Shown here: piece by piece, positions 49,365 through 61,500 of the stretch
How positions within the stretch are numbered: position 1 is the stretch's first letter
Layout of the letters: each line of letters starts with the position of its first letter
Origin: Archivesica marissinica
Taxonomy: Eukaryota; Mollusca; Bivalvia; Venerida; Vesicomyidae
Reading direction: 5' to 3'
Assembly (NCBI GenBank): GCA_014843695.1
Contig: CM026390.1
Coordinates: 95,709,708 to 95,773,707 of the forward strand
Length of the DNA: 64,000 nt
Translations under genes and position numbers: made by a program
Notes under the pieces: generated by a model
What the model was told of the DNA's origin: nothing
Seen by the model: the letters and a program-made list of their open reading frames with translations, nothing else
The model's database searches: none

Positions 49365-49516
49365 AGATCCATTTCTAATTCCTGCAAACTTGTGTCTGCG
49401 ACTGTGTGTGGACTGTCTGCCTTGTATCATCTCTAGGTTACCGAAGCCACCATCCTCGGGCTCCATCGATGGAGCCAGGTTAGAGGTGGAGGTCAGGACT
49501 CTGCCTTTCCTTTGTT
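49365..49516 (-). CDS. sdk: SDK cytoplasmic-tail exon
   Basis: Acceptor gtgactattttag; donor ggatct|gtaaat. The two first bases aa complete Glu with the g left by the transmembrane exon. Encodes [19 protein letters not shown], parallel to the conserved sidekick juxtamembrane motif, then a basic stretch HSRRHKFAG. Leaves at phase 0. Confidence 0.8.
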
Positions 49517-52500
49517 CTAAAATAGTCACGCCAAAACAGTGTTAATGTGAGATGCTTCTACCACCTGTTGTTAACTATGGAATTTAGATAACACAGCTCA
49601 TATATCAGCTTTGTCTGGAGAAAACAGATCCCAAGAATCCATGCAAGCATTGTCTTAATCACTGACTGCCATTTGGACACTCCAACATTCTGCACACGAG
49701 AATTAAATGCTCTACCAATAAATAGTTGCACAAACTAGTCTACCCGAGTCATCTCACATAGTCTACCTGAGTCATCTCACATAGTCTACCTGAGTCATCT
49801 CACATAGTCTACCTGAGTCATCTCACATAGTCTACCTGAGTCATCTCACATAGTCTACCTGAGTCATCTCACATAGTCTACCGGAGTCATCTCACATTCC
49901 TGTCTTGTACAAAGAGTTCTTTTTCATTTAGAGTCCTGTATATATCATAATGAAATGATGGTCTAAGACCTGTATATGGTGGTTTCAGTCCTGCCTACAT
50001 CATAATGAAATGATGGTCTAAGTCCTGTATATGATGGTCTAAGTCCTGCCTACATCATAATGAAATGATGGTCTAAGTCCTGCCTACATCATAATGAAAT
50101 GATGGTCTAAGACCTGTATATGATGGTTTCAGTCCTGCCTACATCATAATGAAATGATGGTCTAAGACCTGTATATGATGGTCTAAGTCCTGCCTACATC
50201 GTAATGAAATGATGGTCTAAGACCTGTATATGATGGTCTAAGTCCTGCCTACATCATAATGAAATGATGGTCTAAGACCTGTATATGATGGTCTAAGTCC
50301 TGCCTACATCATAATGAAATGATGGTCTAAGACCTGTATATGATGGTTTCAGTGCTGCCTACATCATAATGAAATGATGGTCTAAGACCTGTATATGATG
50401 GTCTAGGTCCTGCCTATATCATAATGAAATGATGGTCTAAGACCTGTATATGATGGTCTAAGTCCTGCCTATATTATAATGAAATGATGGTCTAAGACCT
50501 GTATATGATGGTCTAAGTCCTGCCCATAGCATAATGAAATGATGGTCTAAGACCTGTATATGATGGTCTAAGTCCTGCCCATAGCATAATGAAATGATGG
50601 TCTAAGACCTGTATATGATGGTTTCAGTCTTGCATAGATCATTATGAAGTGACTATATATAAGTCCTGCCTATATCATAATGAAGTCCTGTATATGATGG
50701 TCTATAAGTTCTGAATATATCATAATGAAGTTATGGTCTATAGTTTAAACTTTAGTTATTTTACAACGATTGCGAAGCAAGTTCTAACAACTTATAATAA
50801 CAATAATCACTCTCGTTGGCGCTGATGAAAGCGTAAATGTGGTAATCCGGAGTACCCGGAGAAAACGTTATGGTCTATAAGTCCTGCATTTATCATAATG
50901 AAGTGACTGTGTATAAGTCCTGCAAATATCATAATGAATATTGATTGTGCTTACCATGTTTAGTGCATAAATCATAATGAAGATTGTGTGTGCTTACCAT
51001 GTTTAGTGCATAAATCATAATGAAGATTGTGTGTGCTTACCATGTTTAGTGCATAAATCATAATGAAGATTGTGTGTGCTTACCATGTTTAGTGCATAAA
51101 TCATAATGAAGATCGAGTGTACCATGTTTAGTGTATATATCATAATGAAGATCGAGTGTGCTTACCATGTTTAGTGTATATATCATAATGAAGATCGAGT
51201 GTACCATGTTTAGTGCATAAATCATAATGAAGATCGAGTGTGCTTACCATGTTTAGTGTATATATCATAATGAAGATCGAGTGTACCATGTTTAGTGCAT
51301 AAATCATAATGAAGATCGAGTGTACCATGTTTAGTGTATATATCATAATGAAGATTGAGTGTGCTTACCATGTTTAGTGTATATATCATAATGAAGATCG
51401 AGTGTGCTTACCATGTTTAGTGCATATATCATAATGAAGATTGTGTGTGTTTACGGTGTTTAGTGCATATATCATAATGAAGATTGTGTGTGCTTACCAT
51501 GTTTAGTGCATAAATCATAATGAAGATTGAGTGTGCTTACCATGTTTAGTGCATAAATCATAATGAAGATTGAGTGTGTTTACCGTGTTTAGTGCATAAA
51601 TCATAATGAAGATTGTGTGTGCTTACCATGTTTAGTGCATAAATCATAATGGATAGAACGCGGGTTGCATTGGTGAGAAGCGAGCGTGCTAACCACTGCG
51701 CTAATCGGACAGCGTTGTGAAGATTGAGTGTGCTTACCGTGTTTAGTGTTGCGACTGACGAGACAGAGGAGTGAGATAACAACGAGGATAACGATGAGTC
51801 CTGTCAGGGCCACAATCACAAGGAACCACCATTCATAGTGGAACGCCCTCGCTGTCACCACAGCTGCAAACAAACATGTGCACGAACATTTAAAACGATT
51901 CATTTGTTAATAATAATCATCACTTACATTCTTCATAAAATTATGTTAATAGAATTATAAATCTTTTTTATGGATGGTAATGACACTGAATTTTCAAAGA
52001 TATTATATTTTTTAAAACATTTTAGTTTAATCATATTTTATTGCAAATCAATAGTTAATGTTATGCACAGAACGATACAATGCATAGTATGAAAATGCAA
52101 ATGGTTTGGGCCACAAGTTTTAGCAACATTAGATAACGGCCTGCACCAGAAAAATTTAAATCAAAATATTCGTAAGTGCTGATAAACAAAAGTATTTTAC
52201 ATTCAACAAAGATCAGAATTACACTTCTTAGAATTTAAACCATGTCACTATTATAGTTAATGTGAGAGATATGCTGGAGTATCTTACCTAATGATGCTAT
52301 ATCTGGGGTGCGGAATAGCGCAGAGGGCACGCTGTAAATACTCATACTAATCTGGTTAAGAGCAAACACACGTAATTGGTACTCGGTGTTTGGGATAAAC
52401 TGAAGCAGGTTGATCTCTGTTCTAGTAGCATTGTTTATCTGCTGCACAAGTGTCCAAACGATTGAATCTTCAAGAAAAAAGAATTCATTACAGGACTGCA

Positions 52501-55500
52501 GTGGGACTTGGCTCATCAACTGTTGCTGATGGTACAACCCTAGTTTATTGATCAGTATACCATAAACATCTCTGTAGTATACCTTAAACATCTCCATAGT
52601 ATACCATAAACGTCTCTGAAGTATACCTTAAACATCTCCATAGTATACCATAAACGTCTCTGAAGTATACCTTAAACATCTCCATAGTATACCTTAAAGC
52701 AACATACTATCGCAAAAAGCAAATAAACTGCAGTTTTTCACGTATAAATGCATTGCTACTACAAATATTTCCGAATACATTGAAACTCTATAACATTGAA
52801 TCAATAAACAATGTTTTTGTGGATAGAAAGTATGATTTCATGTAACGATCATCCATGCTCATGAATTGACGTTTGTTTGTCATCGGTGTCAATACTAAAC
52901 GCGAGATAATGTCGTTTATAGATAATTTAACTAAGAATAATCTACAAATAAATAGGCACAAATGATGGTAAATCGGTATCATAAATCGTGTTATTCAGGA
53001 TACACTAGTTGTATTATGCATGTATGTTTATGACCACAATATTATTCCGATATATATACATCATAAGAAAGTTTGAAGACGTTTGGATAATAATTACTCC
53101 AGTAAACAGAGTGGACATCACAATCGGGTATTTCTCAAGGAATGTTTAAAAATAAAAAAAGTTATAGGTCGTTTCCGTAGTAACTCGTTTATCATAGTGT
53201 GTTGATTTCACGAAAATGACATTGGGTACACATTATACAGTGGAACCTCTCTAAACCGGACATCTTCGGGACTGGATAAAAAGTCCGGTTTACAGAGGTT
53301 TCCGGTTTTCAGAGGTTTTTTATTGATGTGTTTTCAAAACTGCATATAATCTTTATAAAGTACATATGCCTTTATAAAGTGATGAAATATTTTTGAAAAA
53401 CAGTTCTTTAAATATTATTTTGTAAAACAAATGGTCAAAAGTTGCGAAAATCATAATTATCTTGTGTGACTGGATTATATTGTGCTTTCACAGGTGATCA
53501 AACGGTTGCATCAAACAATAAATTACGAGATTCACAAAATCCTTTATTCGTTATCAAACAAGTTTTATAATTGCCTATAGGATAACATATAACATAATCC
53601 CCCAGTTAGCCGACAAATTAACTGTACATGAGTGCTAATTGCAGTAGTCATCAATCAGCCCGACATCTTATAATCTTGCGCGATTATCACACGTTCATAG
53701 ATCAAACGCGCACCGTTAAAAACGAGAGTGGAAAGTGTCAGCAGCGTGTCAATTTATGACAGAATACACAAACAAATTCAACACTTTTTAGTTTATGATG
53801 AAGACCTATGTCGCCTAAAAGTTGTTCCGGTTTTGGGAGGTGAAATTACATCAAACTGTACCCAAATTATGCAAATTTTTCGTCCGGTTTCCGGAGTTGA
53901 GAGGTTCCGGTTTCCGGAGTTGAGAGGTTCCGGTTTTCAGAGTGATTTTATGTAAGACATAAAGAAGAAACAATTCGGGACTTTCAAAAACGTCCCGTTT
54001 TGGGAGTATTCCGATTTAGAGAGGGTCCGGTTTTGGGAGGTATTGACAGTATTGATTAAAATGATACTAAATTGTAATATGTTTTAACATAACTTGGCAC
54101 AATAGTGTAATTATTAATTCTGAATAAGATGCTGTAAGAAAAATTAAGGAATGTATAAAAATAAGTTATAGAATGTTGTTTTGTGCAAAACGAGGCCGTT
54201 TCCGCACTCTAGTCATACCGGCCAAGGACAACAGTGATGCAGATAGTTCTTAGTTTCATAATATTCACACATAAACGTATCAGCCAAAATATTCCGGAGG
54301 AGTGGGAGATAACTAATTTTAGTTACATTTGTAATTATTAAGGCAATAAAAGCAAAATGCTTCTAAATTTACACTTATCAACACAACGTATTTATTCTAA
54401 TAAATGTTATGTTATATTTCGGGTTTTACGCCTGCATCAGCACCATTTTGGGCTATATCGCCGGTGGGCAGTTTACCTAACAACACCTTTCCTGGGCAGG
54501 CTCCAGCGGTTAACCAGTACTTGGTACACCAACCTCCGTAAGAAACTGCCAACATTTTCATATAAATGATAACTGCCTTGTGTATGCTTTATTCCATTCA
54601 TGATTAAATGTTCCTTACCAGCTTGTTTAGCTTGTATACGATGTTCATATATAGGAATATAGTCTCCGGGCTCGTCATACCATGCCAGGTGCAGCTTCTG
54701 ACCACTGGGTTCCAATGTTACCATCAGCTGACTGGGAGCTTTCGGACCACCTGCACAAATGTCATATATTTTATTATATATTCAATATACACTGATTTAG
54801 ATATACAAGCATACTGTACATTAACAAGAAGAGAAGAATCCGTCTGCCTTGGAACATATTCTATACCCACAGGCACAAGACACAAACATTTCTTTTGCCC
54901 TATGGTCATAGTTTAAATTACTTACTATATGACCTTTGTGACCTGTGACTAAACATTACTTACTATATGACCATAGGGGGAAAAAAAGTTGTGTCTTGTG
55001 CCTGTGACTATACATTACTTACTATATGACCATAGGGGAAACAAAATTGTGTCTTGTGCCTGTGACTATACATTTCTTACTATATTGACCATAGGGGAAA
55101 AAAAGTTGTGTCTTGTGCTTGTGCCTGTGACTAAACATTTCTTACTATATGACCATAGGGCAAAAAAAATGTTTGTGTCTTGTGCCTGTGACTAAACATT
55201 ACTTACTATATGACCATAGGGGGGGAAAAGTTGTGTCTTGTTTCCCGTGGCTTGTGTAAGGATTCTACACATACAGATTTTACATGAGCAATTTATTTGC
55301 TTCTTTTAATTGTTTTCTTTCGTTCGTTTTTTTGCAGTTAAATGACTCAACACCAGCATGCATACCTTACATGCATAGAAGTTGAATACAGTCTACATCC
55401 GTTATGTCGAATTCCGTCGGACCGAACAACATACTTCGACATAACCGAAGTATGACATAGCGAATTTCGATATAAACAGATCCAGTTATATGTATAATGA

Positions 55501-58500
55501 TAGTGTTTGAAACAGGACTTTGATCCGACTTCGAGATAACCGCAGAATTCGACATAACCGACATTGACATAACGGATGTAGACTGTATGTCCATTATCAA
55601 CAATGTAATTCAACACAACCTGAAAAATACATTTTTATCTGTTCCTCATTAAGTAGATTAAGAAGAACTACATCCACTTATCGACTGTCTTATCCACCAA
55701 GGCTAACATGCGGTATTCTCAAATAACATTAGTGATAGGCTGACTAGCAAACAGACGGATCTGTAGTCCAGTGGTAACATGCTGGACTGGTAATCCAGGG
55801 ATCGCATGTTCGATCTCCCCGTCTTACCCTAATAAAATTAACAGTCTTTCAGGTGGGACTTTAAACCAAGGTCTTGTGTCGGTGCTGTACACCGTGCCCG
55901 TAAAATAGGAGACTCTGGAATGGGTCTCTGTCTGTCTGTATCATTGCACTATCCTCCACCAATTGCGAGTTTTGCTCCAGATGGGAAGTGACCAGATGGA
56001 TACTCATGCAGTTACACCAGTGTTCTCTACTTTCTTTTATTAGACATGTAAAAGAATTTATAGCCACATGGCAGCTAACCCTAGACCACTAGACAATATA
56101 TCTATTGTTCTCCTAGCCACATAGCAGCTAACCCTAGATCACTAGACAATAGATATATTGTTCTCCTAGCCACATAGCAGCTAACCCTAGACCATTAGAC
56201 AATATATCTAATGTTAGCCTAGCCACATAGCAGCTAACCCTAGATCACTAGACAATAGATATATTGTTCTCCTAGCCACATAGCAGCTATCCCTAGACCA
56301 CTAGACAATAGATCTATTGTTCTCCTAGCCACATAGCAGCTAACCCTAGACCATTAGACAATATATATAATGTTAGCCTAGCCACATAGCAGCTAACCCT
56401 AGATCACTAGACAATAGATCTATTGTTCTCCTAGCCACATAGCAGCTAACCCTAGATCATTAGACAATATTTCTAATGTTAGCCTAGCCACATAGCAGCT
56501 AACCCTAGCTCACTAGACAATAGATCTATTGTTCTCCTAGCCACATAGCAGCTAACCCTAGACCACTAGACAATAGATCTATTGTTCTCCTAGCCACATA
56601 GCAGCTAACCCTAGACCACTAGACAATATATCTATTGTTCTCCTAGCCACATAACAGCTAACCCTAGACCATTAGACAATAGATCTATTGTTCTCCTAGC
56701 CACATAACAGCTAACCCTAGACCATTAGACAATAGATCTATTGTTCTCCTAGCCACATAGCAGCTAACCCTAGATCACTAGACAATATATATATTGTTCT
56801 CCTAGCCACATAGCAGCTAACCCTAAACCACTAGATAATAGATCTATTGTTCTCCTAGCCAAATAGCAGCTAACCCTAGATCACTAGACAATATATCTAT
56901 TGTTCTCCTAGCCACATAGCAGCTAACCCTAGATCACTAGACAATAGATCTATTGTTCTCCTAGCCACATAGCAGCTAACCCTAGATCACTAGACAATAT
57001 ATCTATTGTTCTCCTAGCCACATAGCAGCTAGCCCTAGACCACTAGACAATAGATCTATTGTTATCCTAGCCACATAGCAGCTAACCCTAGACCAATAGA
57101 TAATACATCTATTGTTCTCCTAGCCACATAACAGCTAACCCTAAACCACTAGATAATAGATCTATTGTTCTCCTAGCCAAATAGCAGCTAGCCCTAGACC
57201 ACTAAACAATATATGTATTGTTATCCTAGCCACATAGCAGCTAACCCTAAACCACTAGACAATACATCTATTGTTCTCCTAGCCACATAGCAGCTAACCC
57301 TATACCACTAGACAATAGATCTATTGTTCTCCTCGCCACATAAAAACCCATTAGTGCATGCGGATGGACGGACAAACAAAGAGACATCTATATGCTCTCC
57401 GTTTAGTATAAAAAACAAATGGTACACCCAATATCTCACCCAACGTTCTGCCTCCTATCAAACAATGGTGCACTATCTGAAAGATACATACCTATTTGAG
57501 GTCCAATTGTTAGACTTTTTTCAGTTCTTTCGCCTTTCCCGATCGCTGTTATTGCCGAAACACTGAACAAGTATGTGCTATTCTCGTGCAGATTTTTGAT
57601 ACTGTCCTCATTTAATCTTCCATCAATATTGCCAACTGTTGTCCTACCTGTATGTGCATAAGGATATCATTTACTCTCACAGTTTACGTTATCAATATTG
57701 CCAACTGTTGTCCTACCTGTATGTGCATAAGGATATCACTTACTCTCACAGTTTACGTTATTACAGTTTCCTTGAAAAAGAGATTTTTATTAAAAAACAT
57801 TTTTATTTAAGTTTATTCAACGTCGCTGCCGGTTGCCCATTTGAGCGACAGGCAGTTTACCTAACATTTTTCCTGGGCAGGCTCCAGCGGTTAACCAGTA
57901 CTTGGTGCACGGACATCCGTAAGATACTGCCAACTTTTCATATAAAGAGACACGGTCTGAGCGGGGCTCAAACCAGTGACCATCAGTGATGATAGGTTAC
58001 AGTGGTATACAAGTCGGCGACCGTAACAACGCAACCACGGGGGCAGACTTATAATTATTAGGGTTAGATGGGGGGCTAAAACCTGTCCCAATGTGTTAAC
58101 AACTGGAATACTGACCTAATACTACCAATATGCAACGGTACCAATGGGGCTCAAACCCTTGACCATCAGTGATAGGTTACAGTGGTATACAAAGTCAGCG
58201 ACCATGTAACAAGAGATGTGAGCAGACAATGGATCTCGCCATTGGAGATGCAAGCAGTTATATGGAATGCTAACTCAAGAGTAGTGTAAACATGTAAAAT
58301 ATAGAACAGACTGGATGAGGTATGATCAAACACATGAATACATGTACATTGTATTTCATGCACTTATCTTTATTGGTGGTATTCCCTGTGGAATAATGCA
58401 CATAAATTAATTATTGCAACTAGTCAGCCTGGATGTGTGCATAAATCCTCTATAAAGTACCATGAAGAAATTTATTTAGCTCGATTGCGAAACAAGTTCT

Positions 58501-61500
58501 TACAACTTATATTAATCACTCTCGAGACCTCATTCCTGATAGAATCCATCGCCACGAGGGAGAGAGACGAGGCAACATGGAATTTAAATGCCTTGCCTAA
58601 GGGCACAATCGCAATGGCTCCAGCAGGGCTCGAACTCCGGATCTTTCACACCTGAAGCGAATGTGCATCCACTGCGCTATCACGACTTCAGTTTATACAC
58701 AAATATAGCATAAAATACAATTTACATATAAACAAATTATTTTTGCATGAACATAAGCTTCCATGCACCGATTTATCGTACAAAAGATGCTCCAATTCCA
58801 GAATTATCCCTACAGACGGATCTGTAGTCCAGTGGTAACATGCTGGACTGGTAATCCAGGGATCACAGGTTTGATCCCACCTCTGACCTAATAAAATTAA
58901 CAGTCTTTCAGATGGGACCTTAAACCGAGGTCTCGTGTCGGTGCTGTACACTGTGCACGTAAAAGAACAAGAGGAGACTCTGGAATGGGTCTCTGTCTGT
59001 ATCATTGCACTCCAAAAAACTAAAATGACTAATCTATTCAGGAGGCGTCACTCATATGGGCAATCAGTAGCGATGATAAATAAACGTAAACACACAAAGT
59101 ATCCCTGGTTCTTCAATATGACCGGTGTATGCCCCAAATATGGGACTGTTAATATAATTATGGTGGGTTGAGAGATTGAACTCGTGTACCCTGGACTTGC
59201 TATTGTATGTGTAACCACTGACCGGCACGTAATATATTACACAGGTAGTTATTTTAAGGTGTTGTGGATCTGCATTATAAGTCTGATGCCTTACAAATGA
59301 TCCACTAATTACATGCCATATATTTTTTTGCAAAACACTGCAAATAGATTTGAAGTGAAACACATTTGAAAAAAAAAAAATTATTAGACGGAATATTTTA
59401 CAGAGCAGAACTGCCGAAGATAAAGGAAAACAAACCTGCTGAATTCTCCTCACGGTAAGAGAGTTCGTAGTTGACAATTTGGCCATTTGGAGTCATTGGC
59501 GTCCCCCATTGTACATCTAGGGATACGTCCGTAACATTCCAAAACTGTATGGATGCAGGTTTCCCTGGCACTGAAAGTTAGATAGATAGATAGATAGATA
59601 GGTAGGTAGGTAGGTAGGTAGGTAGTAGGTAGGTAGGTAGGTAGGTAGGTAGGTAGCTAGTAGTAGGTAGGTATGGAGTATGATATATATATCCTGCACA
59701 GTATATAAACAGTAAGCCATTATTCCGTTCAATGGAGTATGATATGTATATATTCTTACAACAATGTGTTCTCCACTTCTCTATTCAGTTATGCAGATTA
59801 TTGTATTGGTTCATAGATATTATTATATTGTAATACACAATTATATCTACATCCCCTAAAAACACAACTACTATCATCCCCTCTAAAACACAACTATACA
59901 AACCTCCCTAAAACACAACTACTATCAACCCCTCTAAAACACAACTATACAAACCTCCCTAAAACACAACTACTATCAACCCCTCTAAAACAAAAACTAT
60001 ACAAACCTCCCTAAAACACAACTACTATCAACCCCTCTAAAACAAAACTATACAAACCTCCCGAAAATCCACCTGTCCAATCTGGCAACCACATTACCAT
60101 CTCACATACTTCCCGGTCCGAGGATCGAACCCGGGTTGCATTGGTGAGAAGCGAGTGTGCTAACCACTGCGCTAATCGGACAGCTTACTTACTACTTGCT
60201 TACAACATACTTACACCCCTATAAAACACAACTACACTTACACCCCTATAAAACACAACTATACTTACACCCCTATAAAACACAACTATACTTACACCCC
60301 TATAAAACACAACTACACTTACACCCCTATAAAACACAACTATATTTACATCCTCTACAACACAACTACACTTACACCCTCTACAACATATATATATACT
60401 TACACCCTCTACAACATATATATACTTACATCCTCTACAACACAACTATACTTACTCCCCTATAAAACACAACTATACATACACCCTCTACAACACAACT
60501 ACACTTACACCCCTATAAAACACAACTATACTTACATCCTCTACAACACAAATACACTTACACCCCTATAAAACACAACTATACTTACACCCCTATAAAA
60601 CACAACTATACTTACACCCCTATAAAACACAACTATACTTACATCCTCTACAACACAACTATACTTACACCCCTATAAAACACAACTACACCTACATCCT
60701 CTACAACACAACTACACTTACACCCCTATAAAACACAACTATACATACACCCTCTACAACACAACTACACTTACACCCCTATAAAACACAACTATACTTA
60801 CATCCTCTACAACACAACTACACTTACACCCCTATAAAACACAACTATACTTACACCCCTATAAAACACAACTACACTTACATCCTCTACAACACAACTA
60901 TACTTACACCCCTATAAAACACAACTATACTTATACTTACACCCCTATAAAACACAACTATACTTACATCCTCTACAACACAAATATACTTACACCACTA
61001 TAAAACACAACTATACATACATCCTCTACAACATATCTATACGTACATCCTCTACAACATATCTATACTTACACCCCTCTACAACATATCTATACTTACA
61101 TCCCTCTACAACATATCTATACGTACACCCTCTACAACATATCTATACTTACACCCCTCTACAACATATCTATACGTACATCCTCTACAACATATCTATA
61201 CTTACACCCCTCTACAACATATCTATACGTACATCCTCTACAACATATCTATACTTAACACCCCTCTACAACATATCTATACTTACATCCCTCTACAACA
61301 TATCTATACTTACATCCCTCTACAACATATCTATACGTACACCCTCTACAACATATCTATACTTACATCCCTCTACAACATATCTATACTTACATCCTCT
61401 ACAACATATCTATACTTACATCCTCTACAACATATCTATACTTACATCCTCTACAACATATCTATACTTACATCCTCTACAACACATCTATACTTACACC

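Noticed and set aside
56050..57345. Telomere-like ctaaccctag in each unit
   Set aside because: Only one such word per 53-bp unit; not a telomeric tract.
58813..58880. tRNA genes (here and at the other SINE heads)
   Set aside because: A and B boxes are present, but they sit at the head of repeated SINE bodies, with diverged stems and no clean 3' end. They are SINEs, not tRNA genes.
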